DNA of 40,229 nucleotides from Syntrophus sp. (in: bacteria) (GTDB lineage Bacteria > Desulfobacterota > Syntrophia > Syntrophales > UBA8958). Below, piece after piece: positions 31,918 through 38,189 of this stretch; position 1 is the first letter of the stretch; each line of letters starts with the position of its first letter. The notes beneath the pieces were generated by a model. That model was not told where the DNA came from. It saw nothing but the letters and a program-made list of their open reading frames with translations, and ran no database searches. The translations under genes and the position numbers were made by a program. The DNA is taken from NCBI GenBank assembly GCA_025355725.1, contig JANXZC010000073.1, positions 1 to 40,229 on the forward strand. Reading direction: 5' to 3'.

Positions 31918-32924
31918 CCGCTGTTACCTCTGAAGGCTGTCTCGGCCTCCTCAATCAGATGATCTTCCCATCCCCGATACTTGGGAGAAAAATGGAAGGG
32001 GATCATTCGCTTCACCCCTGCCTCCCCGGCAAGAGCGCCTGCCTGTCGGGCCGTCAGATGGTATTTTTTCGCTGCCTGCTCGGCCTCGACATCAAGGAAG
32101 GAGCCTTCGATAAAGAGGATATCGGCGGCCCGGGCTAAATTGACAATCATCCCGGCATTATCTTCACTGTATAGGGCATCGGTCACATAGGCTATCTTCT
32201 GCCCCTTAGTAATCTTGACGATCCTGTCCGCAAGCGTCCCCAGGGGCGCCCACCTTTCCATAGGCAAGCCCTTTTCGTTTTTCCACCAGATCCGGACGGG
32301 GGAATCCGGGGGGCAGTCATTTACAATACAATCCTTGAGGCCGCTTAGCCATGGCCCGGCGGGCAATCCCAATTCCTGGAGGGCGTCTTTGCGGATGTTG
32401 ATCCGTCTTTTCTCCTCGGCCCGGAAGGCGAGACAGGGGATCTTGTGATCGAGAAAGGCCCCCCGGAGGGAGAAATAGCTGTCTTCGAAAAGTAATCCGT
32501 CAAAAGGCCTGATCTCATCTTCACCTTCCGCCCGGAAGGCGCGGCGACAAGAAAAACGTCGGGTCGTCATTTGGCCCTTGGGATCTACCTCGGTGGCAAT
32601 GAGAACGAAATCATTGACATATTGTTCAACGAGGTTCCACGTATAGGCATGGAGACGGCTTTCGACCTGCTCCAGAAAACCCGGTGGCCCATAGAGGGCG
32701 ATATGGCGGTCCCGTCCAAGGCAGATGCGGACCAGGTGATCGAAGCCGATGAAATGGTCCATATGGGTATGGCTTACACAGATATGCTCGACCTTCAGGA
32801 TGTTCCGGGGAGGCAGGGCATGCAGATTCCCCAGATCAAAGAGGAGGGCCCGGCGCCGGTATTTCATCTCCAGATAAACACAGGGGTCGCCGCCGGGGCC
32901 GTTCACCAGGACGGTATTAAACAT
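31899..32924 (-). CDS. RNase Z-like metallo-beta-lactamase fold hydrolase
   Basis: The product has 341 residues. The metal motif SHTHMDH (H52-x-H54-x-D56-H57) follows FDLGNL. Later ligands are plausible in AYVTDALYSED (Asp) and MIPFHFSPKYRG (His). The TDALY and F-I-E-G-S-F segments and the C-terminal HLTARQAGALAGEAGV are typical of RNase Z and its paralogues. It lacks an exact tRNase Z exosite arm that I can recognise, and the insertion at about 130-230 is long, so another substrate (nucleic acid or small phosphodiester) is possible. The ATG at 32924 follows AAGGAGGT; it overlaps the upstream HAD-like gene by 8 nt. Confidence 0.82.
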   Translation of the reverse strand: MFNTVLVNGPGGDPCVYLEMKYRRRALLFDLGNLHALPPRNILKVEHICVSHTHMDHFIGFDHLVRICLGRDRHIALYGPPGFLEQVESRLHAYTWNLVEQYVNDFVLIATEVDPKGQMTTRRFSCRRAFRAEGEDEIRPFDGLLFEDSYFSLRGAFLDHKIPCLAFRAEEKRRINIRKDALQELGLPAGPWLSGLKDCIVNDCPPDSPVRIWWKNEKGLPMERWAPLGTLADRIVKITKGQKIAYVTDALYSEDNAGMIVNLARAADILFIEGSFLDVEAEQAAKKYHLTARQAGALAGEAGVKRMIPFHFSPKYRGWEDHLIEEAETAFRGNSGQREAL

Positions 32925-33801
32925 GGGGGCTACCTCCTTCCCCAAGGCCTTCCCTGATCTTGGCGGCTATCTGTGCGATGAGGAGCTGAGCCTCTCCGTT
33001 TCTGCTTGTTTCATCGCCAGATAGAACAAACGGCACAACCTCCACCCGGCCAGCAAAGACCTTCGTCAGCAGGTCCGTTGTTCCTTGTCGCCGCGCCGCC
33101 ACCCTTGCTTCCTGCCCATAAAGATCACCCCCAACCTCATTGGCGCCGAAGTCATCGACCAGAAGCAGGCGATCCCCGGGCGTCCAGCCTGTTTGTTCGC
33201 GCACCCGGAGCCAGAATTCTTCTTCATCCTTGTGGTAACCAAGATCGGCGGAATTGGCGATAAAAAAACAGGTCTTTGAATCAGTGGTTCCGGACGCGGA
33301 ACCGATCTTATCGCTGACCTTGGCCCCGCCCCCCGTCGGCAAAGAGACTGCCTTCATCTGCATGTCCTGAAATTGATTTTTGATGGCCTCCGTTGCCTCG
33401 GCATAGTGATCGGTGGCCACAACCGTCGTAATCCGGGAATGGTTATACAACTCCCGCAGGAGGGGGCGCCAGGAGGGATCGATCGGGGAATGGGAAAAAT
33501 ACTGCCCTACGAAAATGCCGGCAGCTCTGTCGAGAGCGGCAAGAGAGGAGTCCTTCCGGCTCGCGGTCCATTCCTCGCTGATCTTGTCGACCATAAGGCG
33601 GCGATAGCCGATGGGAGTCCGGCTCCCCTTCTCCCAGGTGGGGTTGACAATGGTGTTCCAGAATATGTCCGGGGAGGCAACGCCGAACTCGGCAAGACCG
33701 GAGAGATGTAATTGCCGTTTCAGAGAGTCGTCTTTGGCAAAGGCGACCGCCTCCAGAGATAATGTTCCCGAATAATCAAAGACAGTTATAAGTCTGGACA
33801 T
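32917..33801 (-). CDS. HAD-superfamily-like protein with altered motif I
   Basis: The product has 294 residues. The N-terminus VFDYSGTLSLEAV resembles HAD motif I (DxDGT): the nucleophile D9 is present, but the second Asp is S11. A motif II-like VVATDHYAEATEAI, a lysine region (AKVSDKIGS) and an acidic motif IV-like LLLVDDFGANEVGGDLYGQE follow in HAD order. In the Asp+2 to Ser form, classical phosphatase acid/base catalysis would be impaired, so it may be a phosphonatase-like, mutase-like or inactive member. It is 96 nt downstream of thiE on the same strand and overlaps the MBL gene by 8 nt. A link to thiamine phosphate metabolism is possible but unproven. Confidence 0.6.
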   Translation of the reverse strand: MSRLITVFDYSGTLSLEAVAFAKDDSLKRQLHLSGLAEFGVASPDIFWNTIVNPTWEKGSRTPIGYRRLMVDKISEEWTASRKDSSLAALDRAAGIFVGQYFSHSPIDPSWRPLLRELYNHSRITTVVATDHYAEATEAIKNQFQDMQMKAVSLPTGGGAKVSDKIGSASGTTDSKTCFFIANSADLGYHKDEEEFWLRVREQTGWTPGDRLLLVDDFGANEVGGDLYGQEARVAARRQGTTDLLTKVFAGRVEVVPFVLSGDETSRNGEAQLLIAQIAAKIREGLGEGGSPHV

Positions 33802-33807
33802 GGCCGA

Positions 33808-33881
33808 CTATGGACCGCCATTTCTCCCTTTTCTTCAAGGGTTGGGGCTAAATCATTTCTCCCTCCCCTTCAAGGGGAGGG
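33808..33881. repeat. Imperfect tandem repeat with REP-like palindrome
   Basis: Two similar stretches containing TTTCTCCCT, CTTCAAGGG and GGGGCTAAAT or GGGCTGGGG motifs lie side by side (about 33812-33855 and 33856-33890). The second contains the palindrome CCCTCCCCTT-C-AAGGGGAGGG (33861-33881). Such CCCTCCCC/GGGGAGGG units are widespread intergenic repeats in bacteria. It fills the gap between thiE and the HAD-like gene and could act as a transcript 3' end or stabiliser. Confidence 0.55.
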
Positions 33882-33897
33882 CTGGGGTGGGGATGGG

Positions 33898-34524
33898 CTA
33901 ATAATCATCGATGATGCGGCATAGTTCCCGGGAGGCCAGGAAGGGGTCCGGGGCGGCGCAGATCGCCGACACAACAGCGACACCATCTGCCCCCGCCTGC
34001 ATCGCCGCTCCGGCGTTCGCCGCATTCAAACCGCCAATGGCAACAAGGGGGTGACGGGAATAGGCCCGGATCCTCGCGATACCCTCCAATCCCCAGCTTC
34101 CTTTTGTATCCGTCTTGGTCGGCGTCTCAAAAATGGGACTGATGCCGAGATAATCCACGTCCAACTCTTCGGCCAGCTCCACATCGGCCCATGTCTCCAC
34201 GGAAAGCCCGATGATGACTCCCCTTCCCAGGATCCTGCGGGCCAGGGGGTAGGGCATGTCCTCCTGACCGATATGGACGCCTTCCGCCGCCACCGCCAGG
34301 GCGACATCGATCCGGTCATTGATAATCAGCGGGACATTGAAAGGGGCCAACAGAGCCTTGATGCTCCTTGCCTCTTCGACAAAGGAACGGGTTGGCAGGT
34401 TCTTTTCCCGAAGCTGAACACAGGCGGCCCCTCCCCTGACGGCCGCCAGGACAATCTCATCCAAAGGACGGCCGCCGCAGAGATCACGGTCCGTAACGAG
34501 ATATAAACCCCTGATACTTTTCAT
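33898..34524 (-). CDS. thiE: Thiamine-phosphate synthase
   Basis: The 208-residue TIM-barrel enzyme joins HMP-PP and HET-P (THZ-P) to thiamine phosphate. Marks are GLYLVTDRDLCGGRPL, CVQLREKNLPTRSFVEEA, LIINDRIDVALAVAAEGVHIG (pyrophosphate-binding NDR), YLGISPIFETPTKTD and the phosphate loop VAIGGLNAANAGAAMQAGADG. Catalytic motifs are complete. It overlaps thiM by ATGA. No TPP riboswitch was recognised upstream of the operon. Confidence 0.97.
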   Translation of the reverse strand: MKSIRGLYLVTDRDLCGGRPLDEIVLAAVRGGAACVQLREKNLPTRSFVEEARSIKALLAPFNVPLIINDRIDVALAVAAEGVHIGQEDMPYPLARRILGRGVIIGLSVETWADVELAEELDVDYLGISPIFETPTKTDTKGSWGLEGIARIRAYSRHPLVAIGGLNAANAGAAMQAGADGVAVVSAICAAPDPFLASRELCRIIDDY

Positions 34525-35333
34525 GATGAAACCGTTGTCAATTTGATACGTTGGTCGATATCTTCAAAAGAAAGCCCGTAGAGGGCATCGAGGAATTGCA
34601 TCTGCATACTGCCGGGACCAGCGGCACGGGCAGCGGCGATTTCTCCGGCAATTCCCATGACCGCCATAGCACAGGCCGTTGCGTCGGCGAGATCGGACGC
34701 CCCCGCGGCAAAGGCGCCGCATAACGCCGAAGCCGTACAGCCGAGACCTGTCACCCGCGTCATCATGGGATGGCCATTGGCGACGACAATCATCCGGCTG
34801 CCGGCAATAATGTAATCCTTCTCGCCGCTCACGCATACGACCGACCCGAATTGATCGCTCAGGATGCGGGCCGCATCGAGGGCGTGATCCGAGGACGCCG
34901 TACTGTCGACTCCCTTGGTAAGCTTTCCCTCCGTCACCAGGGCCATCGTCTCGGAGGCATTGGCCCGGATAATGGATGGAGAAACCGCCTCCAAAAGCTG
35001 TCGCGAGGTACGGGTACGGTATGGCGTCGCTCCCGCCCCAACGGGGTCGAAAATAACGGGAATCCCCTTTTGCTTGGCTCTTCTTGCGGCCATGAACATC
35101 GATTTTGTCCATTCCTCATTCAAGGTGCCGATATTGATCACCAGGGCAGAGGCAATATTAACCATGTCCTCCACTTCCTGTTCCGCATGGGCCATGACGG
35201 GAGAAGCGCCGATGGCCAGCAGGGCATTGGCGGTAGTGTTCATTACCACATAGTTTGTTATATTATGGACAAGGGGGGCACGGCTTCTAATCTGGAGCAC
35301 GGCGTCCCAGACATGTTCGGACCGGTCATACAT
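34521..35333 (-). CDS. thiM: Hydroxyethylthiazole kinase
   Basis: The 270-residue ribokinase-like enzyme phosphorylates 4-methyl-5-(2-hydroxyethyl)thiazole. Marks are PLVHNITNYVVMNTTANALLAIGASPVMAHAEQE, the segment KGIPVIFDPVGAGATPYR, and the anion hole/catalytic region VTGLGCTASALCGAFAAG, where the conserved GC(T/S)xS is seen. With thiE this forms a thiazole-salvage and coupling module; thiC, thiD and thiL are not in the window. AAAGGAG precedes the ATG. It follows the DUF493 gene by 14 nt and overlaps thiE by 4 nt. Confidence 0.97.
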   Translation of the reverse strand: MYDRSEHVWDAVLQIRSRAPLVHNITNYVVMNTTANALLAIGASPVMAHAEQEVEDMVNIASALVINIGTLNEEWTKSMFMAARRAKQKGIPVIFDPVGAGATPYRTRTSRQLLEAVSPSIIRANASETMALVTEGKLTKGVDSTASSDHALDAARILSDQFGSVVCVSGEKDYIIAGSRMIVVANGHPMMTRVTGLGCTASALCGAFAAGASDLADATACAMAVMGIAGEIAAARAAGPGSMQMQFLDALYGLSFEDIDQRIKLTTVSS

Positions 35334-35347
35334 GGCGTTTTTCTCCT

Positions 35348-35614
35348 TTACAGAACAATTTTCACGGTCGGATGGGCCCGCAGGGCTTCATAAACGGCAA
35401 GACGGTGGCCTTCGCTCTCCACAACCACCTCCAGTTGAAAACTCTGATACTTCCCTTTTTCACTGCTCCTTGAAAGCACCATCCGATAGGTTCGATCCTG
35501 AATAATTTCCCCCACTGCCCGGCGCAGGCCATCCTCGTCGGTGCCGATGATTTGATAGGTCCACGGGCAGGGATAATCCATAGCCGCAAATGCCTGTCCT
35601 TCAAGCTCTTTCAT
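35348..35614 (-). CDS. DUF493 (YbeD-like) small protein
   Basis: The 88-residue ACT-like alpha/beta protein contains YPCPWTYQIIGTDEDGLRRAVGEII, then GKYQSFQLEVVVESEGHRLAVYEALRAHPTVKIVL. This is the YbeD/DUF493 pattern (YPCxYxFKVIG, then K(Y)xSxxxxV, with a final LxxxPxVKxVL). YbeD is thought to be regulatory, by resemblance to allosteric ACT domains. It is the promoter-proximal gene of the thiM-thiE cluster, 14 nt before thiM. A TTGAGGAGT ribosome binding site precedes the ATG. Confidence 0.88.
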   Translation of the reverse strand: MKELEGQAFAAMDYPCPWTYQIIGTDEDGLRRAVGEIIQDRTYRMVLSRSSEKGKYQSFQLEVVVESEGHRLAVYEALRAHPTVKIVL

Positions 35615-35745
35615 GGTTTACTCCTCAAAGGGCAACGGAAGCGCAGTTTTCTTGAGTACCTCTGCACCACTGCACGGAACATCACCTCGCGCACCTCCCG
35701 CTGGTCATACTCATTAATGATAGGAATAGATAGTTTTTACCGATG

Positions 35746-35777
35746 CGTCAAGGTTAAAATGATCATCTGCCTTGACG
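35746..35777. promoter_or_regulatory. Dyad between divergent -35 elements
   Basis: CGTCAAGG (35746-35753) and CCTTGACG (35770-35777) form a perfect 8-bp inverted repeat with a 16-nt spacer. Each arm contains a TTGACG -35-like hexamer reading outward, so one dimeric regulator could occupy both promoters: minus strand for DUF493-thiM-thiE, plus strand for the serine hydrolase. Confidence 0.5.
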
Positions 35778-35802
35778 AAGATGCAGAGTTACAACCTATA
35801 AT
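35772..35802 (+). promoter_or_regulatory. Candidate promoter of the serine hydrolase
   Basis: TTGACG (35772-35777) and a perfect TATAAT (35797-35802) are separated by 19 nt, slightly longer than optimal. The leader would be about 100 nt. The long spacer may mean that an activator is needed. Confidence 0.5.
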
Positions 35803-35910
35803 CATTCATGTTCTTTCATCGACAACTATGATATGGGGATGCTCCATGTTATCCAAGGAGAGAAACCCCGCTGACACTGGACAATCATCATATTTTCCGG
35901 AGGTTTTTGC

Positions 35911-37038
35911 ATGACAGTAAAATACAAAGGATCGAGGATTATGCTGTTCGTTCTGATGCTTGGCATGACTACGTTGTCAGGTGCACAGGCGGTTGAAGGT
36001 CCACAGGTTACCCGGGCTCAGATTAAGGAAGTCGTCACAAAAGTGATGCAGGAAAGGCATATCCCCGGTTTATCCATCGCGGTCTCCATGCCGGGTGGGA
36101 AGGTGATTGAGAAAAGTTTTGGTCTTGCCAATGTTGAATACAAACAGCCCGTTGAGAAGGATTCCATCTTCGAGATCGGATCAATTTCAAAAACTTTTAC
36201 CGCCATCGGCATCATGATGCTTCAGGAAGAAGGAAAGCTGAGCGTCAACGACAAGATCACGAAGTACTTTCCCCAGTATCCGGGGTGGAACGAAATTACG
36301 CTCAAACACCTCCTTCAGCATACTTCCGGCATCAAGGATGTCACGGATTTAGAGCCTTTCAAGGGCAACCAGGGGAAAGACTGGACTCCCCAGGAAGTCG
36401 TGGCTGGCATTGCCAGGGAACCCCTGGACTTTGAACCGGGGCAGAAGGCCAAATACAGCAACACCGGCTGCATAATTCTCGGACTTGTCATTGAAAAGGT
36501 AACCGGGATTTCCTTCGGTGACTTCCTCGCCGCGAGAATCACGAAGCCCCTCGGAATGGCCCATACTGGCCTTGGCAGCAAAAGTGCCCTTATCCCGAAG
36601 AGAGTCTCAGGGTACACGTACACCTATGCGGGAGGTCTCATGAACGCGGAATATGCAAGCCTGGCATTGCCCTATGCAAGCGGAGGCATCCTGTCGACGC
36701 CGTCGGATCTGATCAAGCTCGCAAAGGTATTCCGGGGAGAAGCGCTGCTCAACAAGAAATCGATCCGGGAAATGTTTGCGCCCGCCCTCCTCAACAACGG
36801 AACCAGATACGAATCGAGCGATCCGGGTTTGAAAATAACCTTCGGATATGGCCTTGATTCCATCATACTGAAAGAAGGGATTATCCCTGCCAAAACGGGG
36901 GGCATATCCGGTTTCAATTCTTTCTTTGCCTATTTCCCCGGATCTCAAACCATGGTCGCATTAACGGCAAATCTCAACAATAGCCTCCAGGACCTACTCA
37001 TTATTGTCGATGCCCTTTTCGGATCAGCGAAGAAGTAG
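35911..37038 (+). CDS. Exported serine hydrolase, beta-lactamase class C/penicillin-binding family
   Basis: The product has 375 residues. The signal peptide is about 1-28 (LFVLMLGMTTLSGAQAVEG). The three active-site motifs are complete: S91-I-S-K94 in IGSISKTFTAIG, Y182-S-N184 in KAKYSNTGCIILG, and K328-T-G-G. LKHLLQHTSGIKD is typical of the family. Members include esterases, D-aminopeptidases and DD-peptidases; a true beta-lactamase is not implied. GGAGG precedes the ATG. It diverges from the thiamine cluster across a shared dyad. Confidence 0.92.
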   Translation: MTVKYKGSRIMLFVLMLGMTTLSGAQAVEGPQVTRAQIKEVVTKVMQERHIPGLSIAVSMPGGKVIEKSFGLANVEYKQPVEKDSIFEIGSISKTFTAIGIMMLQEEGKLSVNDKITKYFPQYPGWNEITLKHLLQHTSGIKDVTDLEPFKGNQGKDWTPQEVVAGIAREPLDFEPGQKAKYSNTGCIILGLVIEKVTGISFGDFLAARITKPLGMAHTGLGSKSALIPKRVSGYTYTYAGGLMNAEYASLALPYASGGILSTPSDLIKLAKVFRGEALLNKKSIREMFAPALLNNGTRYESSDPGLKITFGYGLDSIILKEGIIPAKTGGISGFNSFFAYFPGSQTMVALTANLNNSLQDLLIIVDALFGSAKK

Positions 37039-37145
37039 GCAGGCATGACGCATGCCGAACAATGGTCACTAGCTGCCAGACCAAAATTTAAGGTGCTAAA
37101 AATAACGCCTCCGTAAATTAATTCAAAATATCGTCATGTTACAAC
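37039..37145. other. Spacer after the serine hydrolase, no gene seen
   Basis: AT-rich spacer between the stop codon at 37038 and the hairpin at 37146-37168. No ribosome binding site or reading frame of interest was seen. Confidence 0.4.
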
Positions 37146-37168
37146 AAAATATCGCGCGGCGATATTTT
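37146..37168. terminator. Intrinsic-terminator-like hairpin
   Basis: AAAATATCGC (37146-37155) and GCGATATTTT (37159-37168) form a perfect 10-bp stem with a GCG loop, ending in a T run. It is the likely transcript end of the serine hydrolase, though 108 nt downstream, and would also serve the opposite strand. It shares the 3-nt-loop design of the hairpins further right. Confidence 0.6.
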
Positions 37169-37443
37169 TATAAATTTTGCCGAAAATACAAATCGGACAT
37201 CCATATAAATATTAGAAAAGTTTTTCGGGTAAAACTTTTTAGATGACTCCAAACCTCATCATCCTCCGTGTGGCGGTCAATATAGCCGGGTGTGACGACG
37301 AGATCGACATAAAGTGTTACTAGTGAAATGATTATGTCTGTTGGAATCGAGAAATTTTTCTTCTCGACCCTTGTATGAAAAAGTAGCAACCTTCTTCCCG
37401 TAATCTGCGGATAGGGGGCATAAAAACAATATTTGATCACCAA
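37168..37443 (-). CDS. Doubtful small ORF
   Basis: A 91-codon frame starts with TTG at 37443 (GTG at 37440), 8 nt after AGGAGA. The product (CFYAPYPQITGRRLLLFHTR, then IISLVTLYVDLVVTPGYIDR) has no recognisable motif and an odd composition, and the surrounding region looks non-coding and structured. The ribosome binding site is the only argument for a gene. Confidence 0.25.
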   Translation of the reverse strand: MVIKYCFYAPYPQITGRRLLLFHTRVEKKNFSIPTDIIISLVTLYVDLVVTPGYIDRHTEDDEVWSHLKSFTRKTFLIFIWMSDLYFRQNL

Positions 37444-37529
37444 TTGTCTTCATCTCCTAAGAAACACCCTGCTGTATCCCTGAGAGTCAATGATAACCAT
37501 TCAAAAAGGTGAATGGAAGAGCGAATGCG

Positions 37530-37578
37530 GCAAATCAAGGCGACCCCATAGGGCGCACTTCGTGCGGCCTTGACATGC
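37530..37578. repeat. Predicted three-way-junction element
   Basis: The outer stem is TCAAGGC (37535-37541) with GCCTTGA (37567-37573), extended by GCA (37530-37532) and TGC (37576-37578) across a small internal loop. It encloses CCC-ATA-GGG (37545-37553) and CGCAC-TTC-GTGCG (37554-37566). All branches have 3-nt loops. The nested arrangement suggests a folded RNA or cruciform DNA rather than a terminator. Confidence 0.55.
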
Positions 37579-37759
37579 GCGGCTTACTCTTGCAAGAAAT
37601 CAGCTCAGACAAAAAGGGGTTAAATGCAGAAATTATTCTTTTGAGTGAATTTATTGATTGACTATATCTGTAATTATATTAACAACTTCTTTAGTTTTAG
37701 ATGGGGATAACCTTCCCGCTACTTTTATCACTATTTGTGTTTCTGCGGTGAGTAAACTA
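37579..37759. other. AT-rich spacer between structured elements
   Basis: No reading frame with a ribosome binding site was recognised. The block is AT-rich between about 37620 and 37740 and separates the three-way junction from the second hairpin array. Confidence 0.4.
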
Positions 37760-37930
37760 CCACCGACCTTGTCGGTGGCTTTGAAAAGCGGCAAGACTTC
37801 GGACAATGTCCTTCGCCTTGCCTGAAAAGGATTGAAACGATTCTTTTCAAATATTGCTCACCAACAATGTTGGTTCACTGAAGGTGTGGGGCCTTCGCCC
37901 CCACGCCCCACCACTGACGATGTCAGTGGT
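37760..37930. repeat. Array of six consecutive hairpins
   Basis: Arms: 37760-37767/37771-37778 (CCACCGAC, loop CTT); 37790-37795/37817-37822 (GGCAAG, enclosing GGAC-AAT-GTCC); 37823-37829/37843-37849 (TGAAAAG); 37860-37865/37869-37874 (ACCAAC, loop AAT); 37883-37891/37899-37907 (9 bp with one G-T pair); 37910-37918/37922-37930 (ACCACTGAC, loop GAT). Stems differ in sequence but share size, order and mostly 3-nt loops. The architecture is like that of the array at 1-140. It lies 17 nt from the selC-like fragment. Confidence 0.75.
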
Positions 37931-37946
37931 TTTGATGGATAATAAA

Positions 37947-37975
37947 TGGCGGAAGTGCATGGGAATCGAATCCAC
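37947..37975 (-). tRNA. 3'-end fragment of a tRNA-Sec (selC) gene, probable attachment site
   Basis: On the minus strand the 29 nt read GTGGATTCGATTCCCATG followed by CACTTCCGCCA. This is the T arm (TTCGATT loop), the 3' half of an 8-bp acceptor stem (GCACTTCC), discriminator G and encoded CCA, as in tRNA-Sec genes of this type. One T-stem position is mismatched (A opposite C). No matching 5' acceptor (GGAAGTGC) or anticodon arm lies in the next 150 nt upstream, so the gene is only a fragment. Such fragments are left at the far end of integrated elements. Confidence 0.6.
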
Positions 37976-38189
37976 TTGGCTCACGAAGTGTAGATTTTCG
38001 GTCGCATCCAGTATTCTCATGGTTGTTGGTGTTTTACTTCTTTCGGTCAACTACACCTTTTTCAGGTATGGAGAATACATTGAGAAGCCCTCGCATGTTT
38101 TAACCCATACTGCGTAAGATCAATCAATGAAGATATGAAAGGGGTCTATTTTCTGCAAGACCCGTACACACAAAGATTATCCGCAATAA
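37976..38189. other. Intergenic DNA between selC fragment and tctA
   Basis: No gene or clear regulatory site was recognised. This is the 3' flank of tctA, and no obvious terminator hairpin follows its stop at 38190. Confidence 0.4.

Noticed and set aside
35615-35745. Possible TPP riboswitch or gene remnant upstream of the thiamine genes
   Set aside because: No CUGAGA-type or other TPP core motifs were found on the minus strand. A short protein-like frame (INEYDQREVREVMFRAVVQR) has no start codon and no known match, so it is not called.
37760-37930. Hairpin array as a CRISPR or integron attC cluster
   Set aside because: Hairpin sequences differ from one to the next, there are no constant repeats with unique spacers, and no attC core sites (GTTRRRY/RYYYAAC) or integrase gene are seen.
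37947-38060. Complete tRNA-Sec gene
   Set aside because: Only the T arm and acceptor 3' strand are present. No 5' acceptor, D arm or TCA anticodon loop was found upstream on the minus strand.
37854-38117. 87-codon frame on the plus strand
   Set aside because: It crosses three hairpins and the selC-like fragment; no ribosome binding site or recognisable product.
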